From the NCBI GenBank assembly GCA_951813075.1, contig OX638343.1, forward strand, positions 1,771,999 through 1,835,998: a DNA stretch of 64,000 nt. The letters run 5' to 3'. Shown one piece after another: positions 1 to 7,288 of this stretch; the first letter of the stretch is position 1; each line of letters begins with the position of its first letter. This stretch comes from Arenicellales bacterium. GTDB taxonomy: Bacteria > Pseudomonadota > Gammaproteobacteria > Arenicellales > JAJDZL01. Below the pieces are notes generated by a model. It saw only the letters and a list, made by a program, of their open reading frames with translations. It searched no databases and was not told where the DNA came from. The translations under genes were made by a program, and so were the position numbers.

Positions 1-362
1 TCAAAACTTTGCATGACTGGTGTCAGAAGTTGAATCCGGCTCGACATGTAGTCAGCTGCCTCAAGCGTGGAAATCACCTGGCCTTGGACAACGACCTGTG
101 AAGTACGATCCGATTGCGGTTTCAGAAGAACCGGATTCATATCCACAGTCGGAATAACCCCTGCAGCTCTCGCCTGCAATGCTTGTGCCCTGCCGATTTC
201 GCCGCCATCGGGACATGCTGCGGCATTATTGGACATGTTTTGTGGTTTAAATGGCGCTACTGCGATTCCTCGGCGTCTGATCACCCTACACAAGCCTGCA
301 ACAATGATCGACTTGCCCACATCGGAACCGGTTCCTTGAATCATTAAAACTCTATTTCTCAT
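1..362 (-). CDS. cobQ: Cobyric acid synthase, N-terminal part (runs off the window)
   Basis: Reading the minus strand from the ATG at 362 gives an uninterrupted frame of about 120 residues to the window edge. It opens with a dethiobiotin-synthetase-like P-loop ([10 protein letters not shown]). Then come [13 protein letters not shown], a [16 protein letters not shown] block and [12 protein letters not shown], which are the signature N-terminal motifs of CobQ/CbiP. The family amidates the b, d, e and g side chains of adenosylcobyrinic diamide with glutamine and ATP in the cytoplasm. Only the ATP-binding synthetase half is present; the glutamine amidotransferase half lies outside the window. It is downstream of fur on the same strand with a 245-base gap. 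Identification is firm; completeness cannot be judged. Confidence 0.93.
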   Translation of the reverse strand, partial: MRNRVLMIQGTGSDVGKSIIVAGLCRVIRRRGIAVAPFKPQNMSNNAAACPDGGEIGRAQALQARAAGVIPTVDMNPVLLKPQSDRTSQVVVQGQVISTLEAADYMSSRIQLLTPVMQSF

Positions 363-392
363 GATCCAGAACTTGATTTTAAACTTAGCGGA

Positions 393-412
393 GACCGAAC
401 GGAAATTCGGTC
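393..412 (-). other. Perfect 7-bp hairpin in the leader of cobQ
   Basis: GACCGAA (393-399) and TTCGGTC (406-412) form a perfect stem with a six-base loop, about 30 bases upstream of the cobQ start. There is no U-run and no recognisable B12-box, so I do not call it a cobalamin riboswitch or an intrinsic terminator. It could be a fur-cobQ intercistronic structure. Confidence 0.4.
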
Positions 413-607
413 ACAGGAAAAGACCGGTGCATCCGATCAATACGTATAGATATGCTTTCGCCAATTGGATTTGAGACTACGAAAACCGACCCCAATGACA
501 GATGCGGCTAAACTTCGAGTCCCTTCGCGATTTCTGCTCAGACGGGTACGACAATAAGCGACGAACTACGACGATGTTGAAACCTTGCGATTCACAAGGT
601 AGCGGTA

Positions 608-1090
608 TCAGTTACTTTCAACCTGATAAACGGTCTCGGACTTTCTTTTTTTCATCGAACACTCACCATTCTTCTCCATCCCTGAACACACGCCGTACAA
701 ATGAAGTGAATGATCGTGAAGTACAAAACCAAGCGAATCCGCGACGACATCCTGACGCCTTTCAATTTCGTCGTCAACAAATTCGTAAACGTCACCGCAT
801 TCGACACAGACCATGTGATCGTGATGCTGCTCGTTGTTCAACTCATAATATGCCTTGCTGTCTTCACCGAATCGATGCTTCAGCACCAAGCCGTTTTGTT
901 CGAATTGGGTGAGAACCCGATAGACTGTTGCGAGTCCAACCTCTTCGTTTGATTCTCGCAACGAATCGTAGATCTCTTCTGCGCCCATATGGCGGGTTCG
1001 GGATTTTTCCAAGACTTCAAGTATCAGCAACCTGGGATGTGTCGTACGCAACCCTGTTTTAGCCAGACTTGTTTCTTTAGGGCTTTTCAC
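608..1090 (-). CDS. fur: Ferric uptake regulator Fur
   Basis: The 160-residue protein has the Fur order: an N-terminal winged helix (TTHPRLLILEVLEKS...MGAEEIYDSLRE...GLATVYRVLTQFEQNGLV, about residues 15-75), then the metal-binding dimerisation half. That half has the HHDHMVCVECG motif (CXXC near residue 96), a D/E-rich stretch and a second Cys pair (VCSGMEKNGEC). Fur represses iron-acquisition genes when loaded with Fe2+. The start is GTG at 1090, supported by an AGGAG run 8-9 bases upstream. It is longer than E. coli Fur by about 12 residues, mostly at the two ends. Zur is also in this window (32551), so this paralogue is the likely iron sensor; the assignment from sequence alone is probable, not certain. 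Confidence 0.9.
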   Translation of the reverse strand: MKSPKETSLAKTGLRTTHPRLLILEVLEKSRTRHMGAEEIYDSLRESNEEVGLATVYRVLTQFEQNGLVLKHRFGEDSKAYYELNNEQHHDHMVCVECGDVYEFVDDEIERRQDVVADSLGFVLHDHSLHLYGVCSGMEKNGECSMKKRKSETVYQVESN

Positions 1091-1429
1091 ACCTTCTCTC
1101 CTCTTTTAGAAGACACTTGCAATTTAATATTGTAGACTATCGCAGTCTCAGTTTTGGCGTAGTTGGATTCCCACAGCAGTTCTGCTATGTTTTGACCTGT
1201 TTTCGTTGCCGAATTGAGTCCTATCCCTACCATACGACCATTGAAGTTTTAACGGCAGATGCTCCGCGAGGCGTGAGTTGACAGTGCCGATGATTCAGAT
1301 GGAGACAAGTTCACCAACCGGGTTGAAGCGGACCAGCGCAAGCAAATTCAAATGGAAAGGGAATTACAAAGATACGTTGACATGAGGCATCGGACTCCCT
1401 ACATTCCAAGGTGTTAGGGGAGACGAGAA
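1091..1429. other. Intergenic stretch without a recognised gene
   Basis: This 339-base gap holds the fur promoter and then the left flank of the IS1595 relic. I see no convincing ORF, tRNA or strong terminator. The G+C content rises towards the IS. Confidence 0.5.
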
Positions 1430-2330
1430 ACGGCACGAAAAGCACCCGGAAAAGCCCACCGCGAGGGCGTCACCTTGGTCCAACTCATGGACATGTTCCC
1501 GGACGAGGAAGTCGCTACCGAGTGGTTCGAGGCCATCATCTGGCCGAACGGACGCCATTGCCCGAAGTGCGGATCGGAGCGCACCCGCGAGGCTTCCCAC
1601 AAGTACATGCCCTACTGGTGCACGGACTACCGTTCCTACTTCTCGGTCAAGACTGGCACCGCAATGCAGGCGTCGAAAATCCCGCTCCGCAAGTGGGCCA
1701 TCGCGATCTACCTGTGCCTGACCAGCCTCAAGAGCGTCTCCAGCATGAAGCTCCAGCGCGACATCGGCGTCTCGCAGCCTACGGCGTGGTTAATGTTGCA
1801 CCGGATCAGGGAGGCATGGGCCGGTGATGATGATGACCAGCTCGACGGGCCGGCCGAGGTTGACGAGACCTACATCGGCGGCAAACGCAAGAACATGTCG
1901 CTCTCCAAGCGGAAAGAGCTGGCGGGTACGGGCCGCGGCGTGGTCGGCAAGACCACCGTGATCGGTGTGAAGGATCGCGACAGCGGTGAGGTCCGCGCCG
2001 AGGTGATCGAGAACACGGACGGCGAGACCCTCAAGGGCTTCGTCCGCGAGCACGTCGAGCCGGGGGCCACCCTCTACACGGACGAGGCGAGAGCCTACAA
2101 GGGGATGCCCGAGTTCGATCACGAGGCGGTCAATCACAGCGTCGGCGAGTACGTCGACGGGATGGCGCACATCAACGGGATCGAGAGCTTCTGGAGCATA
2201 TTGAAGCGGGCGCACAAGGGCACGTTCCACAAGATCAGCCCGAAGCATCTTGACCGCTACGTCCATGAGTTCGCCGGCAAGCACAACATCCGGGACTCAG
2301 GGACGCTTGCGCAGATGCGGAGCACCGTCG
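1430..2330 (+). pseudogene. IS1595-family transposase, decayed
   Basis: The protein shows the IS1595/ISXO2 layout. It has an N-terminal zinc ribbon (HCPKCGSE ... YWCTD), a helix-turn-helix region (DIGVSQPTAWLMLHRIRE) and a DDE-type catalytic core: EVDETYIGGKRKN for the first acidic residue, TLYTDEARAY for the second, and NGIESFWSILKRAHKG with YVHEFAGKHNIRD at the end. Three faults are visible. The family start (M-A-R-K-A-P-G-K-A-H-R-E-G) is present, but its first codon is ACG at 1430, so translation would have to use TTG 1475 or ATG 1487. The fourth zinc-ribbon Cys is Tyr (CTDYRSYF). Past about 2320 the frame runs into unrelated sequence (to 2503) instead of the usual C-terminus. No terminal inverted repeats were identified. 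Confidence 0.85.
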
Positions 2331-2350
2331 GCCGGCCGGACCTAGAGGCT

Positions 2351-2437
2351 TCACGCTGCGGAAAAGGGCGCGACCAGCGCTTCCGGCGTCGCGCCCTTCA
2401 GGTCCACCTTCGGGTCCAGCTTGGGGCGGTACGGCAT
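2351..2437 (-). CDS. Truncated small ORF at the IS1595 right border
   Basis: This is a 28-residue reading frame, MPYRPKLDPKVDLKG then ATPEALVAPFSAA. Its ATG overlaps a TGA in the conserved junction GTGATCGACTGATGCC, which recurs at about 7282-7297. The basic, proline-containing N-terminus looks like a real protein start, and the last seven residues look like read-through into IS sequence. It is probably the 5' stub of a gene cut by the IS1595 event. Function unknown. Confidence 0.4.
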   Translation of the reverse strand: MPYRPKLDPKVDLKGATPEALVAPFSAA

Positions 2438-2444
2438 CAGTCGA

Positions 2445-2570
2445 TCACTCCTCAAACATGTGGCCGTGGCCCATCTCGCGCAGGGATTGCTGGATGCGAT
2501 TGAGCTGTTGGGTAGCTTCGCCGAGGTCCTGCAAAGCGTTCACCATTTCTGCTGGATTGAGCGTAAGCAT
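2445..2570 (-). CDS. Small coiled-coil protein (41 aa), relative of the 7289-7588 gene
   Basis: From the ATG at 2570 the peptide reads MLTLNPAEMVNALQDLGEA then TQQLNRIQQSLREMGHGHMFEE. The heptad-like segment ALQDLGEATQQLNRIQQSLREMG parallels LFDDLKDAEARIGQMQQRLREWG at the end of the 7289-7588 product. The 3' ends also share the same nucleotide junction, but here a frame change makes the stop arrive a few codons early. Longer N-terminal extensions in this frame (to 2687) are Arg/His-rich and look non-coding. It is likely a decayed paralogue; no function is assigned. Confidence 0.4.
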   Translation of the reverse strand: MLTLNPAEMVNALQDLGEATQQLNRIQQSLREMGHGHMFEE

Positions 2571-2743
2571 CCGGCAAAGGCCCCCCGGCGTCGTTGGGAG
2601 AGTACGGTGGTGGTGACGGGACACGTGGCGAACACGGAGCAGCCGGGCCGGAAACTTCGGAGACGCACGCGATCCGACACGAATCATTGGAGTTCGACAT
2701 AGCCTGCTGCCCGATCGACCCGGGCGGACGGGCTTGGGCCGGC

Positions 2744-3331
2744 CTACCCTGAGTCCGTCAGCGCGATCACACTGCGACGGAGAGACTGCAGGAGTTCATC
2801 GAGCGCGCTTCGATCCCCGGGCCCGTACTTAAGGCCCATCGCAACGGTGACCACAAATCGTGCCAACTGGGCGGGCGTTTGGCCGGAGCGGGCGATGGTA
2901 TCGGCGTAAGGCTCCAGCGGTTCGGCAGTCAGCGCCACTTGACGGGCGTGGGCCTCCCTGATCGCCGCCTTGCCCGCCTGGTTGTGACCGCTAATCAGGT
3001 CCTCCGGGTCGCCTGCCTCCTGCAACATCTCGAAGGACTTCACCACCGTCTCCCCGAAATAGACGTCGAGCCGTTCGCCCAAGGTACCGCAACTGCCGAG
3101 CCGCGCCCGGATCGCCGCCAGCGACGCCTCCGAGACGTGGCGGATGCACGCCACGATGATCCCATCCTTGCCGCCGAAGGATGCGTAGATGGTTTGGCGC
3201 GACACCCCGGCCGCCTCGGCAATATCCGCCATGGTCGTCTTCTTCGCGCCATGGCAGATAAAGATGCCGATCGCGGCCTCGACGATCCGCGCTTCCGTCT
3301 CGGTGAGGGGGATGCGACGCAAGCTGCTCAT
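2744..3331 (-). CDS. TetR/AcrR-family transcriptional regulator
   Basis: This 195-residue protein has a typical TetR N-terminal DNA-binding domain: ARIVEAAIGIFICHGAKKTTMADIAEAAGVSRQTIYASFGGKDGII, residues 14-60. It is followed by a helical ligand-binding/dimerisation domain. TetR proteins usually repress an adjacent, often divergent, gene. Here the divergent neighbour at 3433 is a short-chain dehydrogenase remnant with a strong ribosome binding site, and the 100-base gap between them would hold the operator. The high G+C matches the rest of the 1.4-8.1 kb patch and differs from the fur side, consistent with acquisition. The ligand is unknown. Confidence 0.88.
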   Translation of the reverse strand: MSSLRRIPLTETEARIVEAAIGIFICHGAKKTTMADIAEAAGVSRQTIYASFGGKDGIIVACIRHVSEASLAAIRARLGSCGTLGERLDVYFGETVVKSFEMLQEAGDPEDLISGHNQAGKAAIREAHARQVALTAEPLEPYADTIARSGQTPAQLARFVVTVAMGLKYGPGDRSALDELLQSLRRSVIALTDSG

Positions 3332-3432
3332 CCAACGGGAGATATATCAGGATTCACGACTTGACAAGATGTGGTGACTTGTAAGATATACTATACATAA
3401 CGTCACAATCTGTCTATATGTAAGGAGACGTC
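3332..3432. promoter_or_regulatory. Divergent promoter region between the TetR gene and the SDR remnant
   Basis: The spacer is A+T-rich against its G+C-rich surroundings. It contains TTGACA at 3361 and TATACT at 3387 (spacing 20, longer than ideal). For the plus-strand gene there is an AAGGAG ribosome binding site seven bases before ATG 3433. No clean palindromic TetR operator was identified by eye. Confidence 0.4.
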
Positions 3433-3603
3433 ATGACCCGGACCGTTCTCATCACCGGATGCTCCAGCGGGTTCGGCAGGCTGAGCGTCCAGACCTTCCT
3501 CAGAGCGGAATGGAACGTCGTGGCCAGCATGCGCGCACCGGAAAAGGCGCCTGAGCGGCCGTGCTCCCGACGACCCGATGGGCCGGTTCGCCAGACTATG
3601 TGA
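3433..3603 (+). pseudogene. Short-chain dehydrogenase/reductase, 5' remnant
   Basis: The 56-codon frame begins MTRTVLITGCSSGFGRL and continues through TFLRAEWNVVASMRAPEKAPE. This is the Rossmann glycine motif (TGxxxGxG) and second beta strand of a classical SDR. After about residue 42 the sequence becomes unrelated and stops at TGA 3601. The catalytic Ser-Tyr-Lys region is absent (families run about 240-280 residues). A deletion therefore fused the SDR start to the upstream edge of the next gene. The strong AAGGAG site suggests the original gene was well expressed under the neighbouring TetR regulator. Confidence 0.75.
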
Positions 3604-3604
3604 G

Positions 3605-4129
3605 ATGTCAAAGCCCCGCTCCCTCGTCAAATGGGGTGTCCCAGCCGCCGTCCTGATTGTCCTGATTGTCGCGGTGACGGGCACGCTCGCCACCCGCAAG
3701 ACCTTCCTTGTCGAGATATGGATCCCCGCCCCGCCCGAGGCTGTGTGGGAGGTTCTGATCGACACGCGGGCCTACCCGCAGTGGAACCCGGTCTTCGTTG
3801 GGGTCAACGGCGCCTATGCGGAGGGGGAGACGGTGCTGAACAGGGTCCGCGAGCCAAGCGGCGCCATCCTGGAAATGACCGCGACGGTGGAGACCCTTCT
3901 CCCGAGTGCGGAGCTGCGCCAATCTGGGGGCATCCCCGGCATTTTGACCTTCGACCATCGCTGGCTTCTGGAGCCCGTGGAGGGTGGGACAAGGGTCATC
4001 CAGCACGAGGTGGACCGCGGCATCGGTCTCTGGTTCTGGAGCTCGGACTGGATCGAGCCCGCCTATGCGGCCGCCAACGCAGCGTTGGCAGAGAGGGTGC
4101 GATCAGTGATGGCGAAGCCGGGCAACTGA
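3605..4129 (+). CDS. SRPBCC/START-like (polyketide-cyclase fold) protein with N-terminal membrane anchor
   Basis: From ATG 3605 the product is 174 residues. A hydrophobic segment (VPAAVLIVLIVAVTGTLAT, about residues 10-30) should anchor or export it. The rest is an SRPBCC domain, with PAPPEAVWEVLIDTRAYPQWNPVF as the hallmark first helix and the W-N-P motif, and WLLEPVEGGTRVIQHE as a later strand pair. Such domains bind hydrophobic ligands; the ligand cannot be deduced. An in-frame ATG at 3578 would add nine residues derived from the deleted SDR gene, so I prefer 3605, immediately after the SDR stop. It lies in the TetR/SDR acquired block and may once have been co-transcribed with the SDR. Confidence 0.72.
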   Translation: MSKPRSLVKWGVPAAVLIVLIVAVTGTLATRKTFLVEIWIPAPPEAVWEVLIDTRAYPQWNPVFVGVNGAYAEGETVLNRVREPSGAILEMTATVETLLPSAELRQSGGIPGILTFDHRWLLEPVEGGTRVIQHEVDRGIGLWFWSSDWIEPAYAAANAALAERVRSVMAKPGN

Positions 4130-4256
4130 GCTTCCGCATCTCGTCGAAGGACTTGTTGCCACCGCCAAGGTGGCGCGCCGGTCGCTCACTTCAGTCAATT
4201 CTGCAGCCTGTCATGCGGCTGTCGAAGCGGTCGTGACGAACCTGACCTTCCGGCAG

Positions 4257-4410
4257 CTATGCAGCGAGGGCCTGCTGCCGTTCGGCCTTCCAGTGCCAGG
4301 GGAGGAGTTCGTGCAGTCGGGTCTGCGGCTGCTCGGCGATGCGATCGAGGACGTCGGCGAGCCAAGCCTGGGGGTCGACGTCGTTGAGCTTCTCGGTGCC
4401 GATGTAGGTA
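4257..4410 (-). pseudogene. IS66-family transposase (TnpC) C-terminal remnant
   Basis: The minus strand from about 4410 to the TAG at 4257 encodes YIGTEKLNDVDPQAWLADVL, then DRIAEQPQTRLHELLPWHWK. This is the conserved C-terminus of IS66 TnpC transposases. Nothing of the catalytic domain precedes it; the sequence turns abruptly A+T-rich at about 4412. It is probably the 3' end of the same IS66 copy whose 5' end (tnpA) is at 6356-6561, with the interior replaced by other mobile sequence. Confidence 0.8.
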
Positions 4411-4512
4411 ACGTTTTAATTTTCCCCAAAAGTTACGGAGTAAATTCCTGTACCATTCACCACGGTACTACCTGACCAACCATCATATGTTATATCTTTA
4501 TTGATGAACTTG

Positions 4513-4743
4513 GACAGATTCGCTTTGACCGAAGTGCGTAGCACGAAGGGAAAAGCGAATCTGTCGGCGATGAAATCCTCACTTCATCTTAACCGATTCA
4601 TGAAGTCGAAAGACCCATTGAAGCAAGGCAGGCAATCGGGAGCAACCTTAAATTCCAGCACCCTGGAGTGCCTAGTGGGGACCTGTGCCCCGATTGTCAG
4701 CCGCGATGGAAGCCCGGTAGGTAGTTTGTGCCTCGAGCACCGG
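4513..4743 (+). ncRNA. Candidate IS110 bridge-RNA region upstream of the transposase
   Basis: The roughly 390 non-coding bases before the IS110 gene are rich in perfect stems. GACAGATTCGCTTT (4513-4526) pairs with 4552-4565 over 14 bp, enclosing an internal loop and a GTGC/GCAC apical stem (4534-4544). CAATCGGG (4633-4640) pairs with CCCGATTG (4689-4696), enclosing TCCAG/CTGGA (4654-4667). GTGC/GCAC pairs again at 4728-4740. In the IS110 group, a bridge RNA with two internal loops is encoded in this position and guides recombination. The placement and multi-loop pairing fit that model, but guide-target complementarity was not tested, so this remains an inference. Confidence 0.45.
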
Positions 4744-4823
4744 TACAGGAGTTGGTTCATGCATCGTGGCAGCCGAGCTGTAAGGTCGATTGGCTCTCGT
4801 CTACATTGGACAGGAGAACCACA

Positions 4824-6062
4824 ATGAGTGACTATGATTATTTCGTCGGTATTGACTGGGGACGGGAGAGACATCATGTCTGTCTGGTCGACCATCACGG
4901 ACAGAAACTGGCCGAGCACAGTTTCAAACATGGCGGCATGGGGCTGAACAGCCTGGCCGAGTGGATCAGCGACGAAACCAGCAACAGCAACATTGCGATC
5001 GCCATCGAGGTGCCTCACGGACCGGTGGTGGAAACCCTGATGGAGCGCGACTTCAAGGTGTATTCGATCAACCCCAGGCAACTGGACCGGTTCCGCGACC
5101 GCGTCTCACCGGCCGGTGTCAAGGATGATCGTCTCGATGCCTACGTGCTGGCAACAAGCCTGCGCACCGATGGCCACCGCTTCCGCTATCTGAGGCCCAC
5201 CTCGGCCGCCATCGTTGAGCTGCGAGAACTGAGCCGGACCACAGAGCATCTGACCGCCGACCGGGTGCGGCTGGTCAACCGGATCCGCCAACTGCTGTGG
5301 CGCTATTATCCGCAGTTCCTTGAGCTGGAAAAGGATCTATCCAAGCTGTGGGTGCGCGAGCTGTGGCAACGCGCACCGACACCGAAACACGCCCGGCGCC
5401 TGCGCAAAACCACCGTCGACAAACTGCTCAGACAACATCGGGTGCGTCGCATCAGTGCCGATGAGACGCTCAAGATACTGAGATCACCGCCAATGGCGCT
5501 CGCCCCCGGCACCGCGGAAGCCATCTGCACCAGTCTCAGGCTGGCCTTCGATCAACTCGCGCTCAATGAGTGCCAGACCCGCCAGGTCAATGCCGGCATC
5601 GATGAACTGATCCGCCAACTCAGCGATCCTGAAGACAACGAATCGGCCATACACTGGCAGCGTGACGTGGCCATCCTGTCCTCCATTCCAGGGGTCGGAC
5701 GAGTTGTCCTCGCCACGCTGCTGGCCGAAGCCTCAGAACCGTTGAAACGGCGCGATCTGAAAGCCCTGCGATGCCTGTGCGGAGTCGCGCCGGTCACCCG
5801 AAGATCCGGAAAGTCCAACTTCATCGTCAAACGAACCGCCTGCAACCACAGGCTGCGCAATGCCATCTACCACTGGGCTCTGATCGCCATGCAACACGAT
5901 CAGATCAGCAAGGCCAAATATAACACACTGCGGGCACGCGGCCACGGTCATGCCCGAGCGTTGCGCACGGTCGGTGATCGACTGCTTGGCGTCGCTTGCA
6001 CGATGTTGGAAAACCAAAGCGAGTTCAATCGCAATCAAATACAGCACCGGGAGGCTGCCTGA
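4824..6062 (+). CDS. IS110-family transposase (DEDD/serine recombinase)
   Basis: The 412-residue product has the IS110 architecture. The N-terminal RuvC-like DEDD domain shows FVGIDWGRERHHVCLVD for the first Asp, IAIEVPHGP for the Glu, and VKDDRLDAYVLA for the later Asp residues. The C-terminal Transposase_20 domain shows LSSIPGVGRVVLATLLAEA, LRCLCGVAPVTRRSGKSN (with the expected Ser) and HRLRNAIYHWAL. The start at ATG 4824 is supported by GGAG eight bases upstream; longer in-frame extensions cover the structured leader and lack family similarity. It appears intact. It is inserted in the opposite orientation to the flanking IS66 fragments. Confidence 0.92.
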   Translation: MSDYDYFVGIDWGRERHHVCLVDHHGQKLAEHSFKHGGMGLNSLAEWISDETSNSNIAIAIEVPHGPVVETLMERDFKVYSINPRQLDRFRDRVSPAGVKDDRLDAYVLATSLRTDGHRFRYLRPTSAAIVELRELSRTTEHLTADRVRLVNRIRQLLWRYYPQFLELEKDLSKLWVRELWQRAPTPKHARRLRKTTVDKLLRQHRVRRISADETLKILRSPPMALAPGTAEAICTSLRLAFDQLALNECQTRQVNAGIDELIRQLSDPEDNESAIHWQRDVAILSSIPGVGRVVLATLLAEASEPLKRRDLKALRCLCGVAPVTRRSGKSNFIVKRTACNHRLRNAIYHWALIAMQHDQISKAKYNTLRARGHGHARALRTVGDRLLGVACTMLENQSEFNRNQIQHREAA

Positions 6063-6081
6063 GCGGTCCAATCGCTCCAAT

Positions 6082-6561
6082 TCAATGTGATGGAACATCT
6101 GATCGACACAAAAAATCTTCAATTGTGGGTACGAATCCACCGATTTTTTGCTTTACAAATGGTAGGTAGTCCCCACTTTTGGTTGACCGGTGATCAGCCG
6201 GGATTATAGATCGAAACCTCCTTTTTTGTTTGGGCGGTCGCCCGCGTCTTTTTTTCGGCACTGCGTTCCGACGCGGGTCGGTATGTGCTCTGAGCCGGTA
6301 GCTGGCGCCTTCGATCTGGATGACGATGGCGTGATGCAGCAGGCGGTCGAGCCCGGCGCGCTCAGGCGCGCGAAACAGCCGACGCCACCTGATCACCTGA
6401 TTGGCGTTGAGGTTGTAGCGTTGCGCCACCATCGGCACCGAGACACCCGGCTCGTGGGTCTTCGCCACGATCTGCCGCTTCTGCGCCTCGCTCCACCGCC
6501 GGCGACGACGACCAACCGATCCGCCGCCCTCCGCGCCCGACTCGTCCTCAGAAACCGACAT
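6082..6561 (-). pseudogene. IS66 TnpA N-terminus fused to an IS21 IstB C-terminal fragment
   Basis: The first roughly 68 residues are IS66 TnpA-type: GRRRRRWSEAQKRQIVAKTH, PGVSVPMVAQRYNLNANQVI and RWRRLFRAPE, a Tnp_1-like helix-turn-helix. The next part (LDRLLHHAIVIQIEGASYRL, then PKKRRGRPPKQKRRF) is the C-terminal tail of an IS21 IstB ATPase helper. The last roughly 40 residues have no recognised match. The open frame is thus an accidental fusion created by IS recombination, not a functional protein. Confidence 0.7.
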
Positions 6562-6594
6562 CGGCTAAGTGTTCACTTGCAAATAGGTGGACAC

Positions 6595-6924
6595 CTACGT
6601 AGCGCCCACTACCCGAGCGCTCACCCTGCCAGAGCTCACGCAACGGGAACAGGCGGCCTTCGCCGGATGGTTACGATTGAGCGTCACCTCCACATTTTTT
6701 CGGTTGCTTCGATAGACGACTGTCTCGGTCCATTTGAAGCAGAACAGCCCCTCGTTTTCAGTGGCCTGGACCGTAGCGGGTTCTGATGAAAGCTGCGCTT
6801 GAAGGGTGCTCAGCCCCTCGGACAAGGAATGAATGCGCTTCTTCAGGCAAACGACCCTCTTCTTCACCTGGCTGAATTCGAGAAGCGTCTCGGCGGCTGT
6901 GGCGTCCATCTCTTCATTCGTCAT
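6595..6924 (-). CDS. Small coiled-coil protein, family member 2 (109 aa)
   Basis: It begins MTNEEMDATAAETLLEFSQVKKRVVCLKKR, with leucine-spaced heptads (LKKRIHSLSEGLSTLQAQL). The start resembles the MTDEEVRNIKQETIDELAEQ opening of the 7289-7588 product. From about residue 55 (FCFKWTETVVYRSNRKNVEVTLNRN) it looks like an independent basic beta-rich segment. The frame ends about 35 bases from the IS66 tnpA start, so the C-terminus may be IS-derived. A GGAG (CTGGAGAAC) lies upstream of the ATG, and the palindromic leader repeat lies at 6944-6964. Function unknown. Confidence 0.5.
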   Translation of the reverse strand: MTNEEMDATAAETLLEFSQVKKRVVCLKKRIHSLSEGLSTLQAQLSSEPATVQATENEGLFCFKWTETVVYRSNRKNVEVTLNRNHPAKAACSRCVSSGRVSARVVGAT

Positions 6925-6943
6925 CGCTTCAGTTCTCCAGTGA

Positions 6944-6964
6944 GTTGACTCTGCGCCCGCGGGC
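6944..6964 (-). repeat. Palindromic leader repeat, copy A
   Basis: On the plus strand, GTTGAC, five bases, then the perfect palindrome GCCCGCGGGC. It lies 19 bases upstream of the start of the 6595-6924 gene. The same arrangement precedes the 7289-7588 gene (copy B). It could be an operator, a small terminator or a mobile-cassette leader. Confidence 0.55.
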
Positions 6965-7011
6965 CTTCGGGGGTAGTACGCCTAACTTGTAAAATCGCGC
7001 CTCTAGGTGCC

Positions 7012-7245
7012 TCACCTCATTCTGCTGGCGGCCCATCGCTCAATCTGAGCCAGCGTCATTCCCGTCTCCTGTTCGATCTTCTTCGTGTAACTGACTGAGG
7101 TTGCCTTCACCTTGGGAGTGCCGAACGGGTCATGCTCTTTGCCCTTAAGCATGCGGGCTGCTTGGAAGAAGTTGCGGTAACTGCGGTGACCGGCCGCCTT
7201 GATACCGTTGGCAATGGAGTATGAGTCGGATATGAGAGGTTTCAT
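7012..7245 (-). CDS. Hypothetical protein (77 aa)
   Basis: The short basic protein begins MKPLISDSYSIANGIKAAGH and ends EQETGMTLAQIERWAASRMR. No family is recognised. Codon use and G+C match the neighbouring small ORFs, and it lies on the same strand between two coiled-coil paralogues, 43 bases after the stop of the 7289-7588 gene. The C-terminal helix looks helix-turn-helix-like, but that is not enough for a call. Confidence 0.45.
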   Translation of the reverse strand: MKPLISDSYSIANGIKAAGHRSYRNFFQAARMLKGKEHDPFGTPKVKATSVSYTKKIEQETGMTLAQIERWAASRMR

Positions 7246-7288
7246 TGGCTCAATCCCGGCTATTCGGGCTCCTTTCTTCCGTCAGGCA

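Larger units (their letters stand above)
4257..6561. mobile_element. Nested insertion-sequence scar: IS66 ends enclosing IS110 and an IS21 fragment
   Basis: Reading the minus strand, an IS66 tnpA start (6561) and an IS66 tnpC end (4257) lie in the right order and orientation for one IS66 element. Between them sit an IS21 istB fragment fused to tnpA (about 6220-6355) and a complete IS110 transposase gene on the plus strand (4824-6062) with its structured 5' region. The most economical history is loss of the IS66 interior plus insertion of IS21 and IS110 sequences. Exact element ends and target duplications were not resolved. Confidence 0.6.

Noticed and set aside
363..607. Cobalamin riboswitch upstream of cobQ
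   Set aside because: No B12-box (GCCACTG-like) or conserved core elements are present; only a 7-bp hairpin is seen.
3807..4236. Alternative plus-strand frame through the START-like gene
   Set aside because: It is an Arg/Gly-rich shadow of high-G+C coding sequence in another frame.
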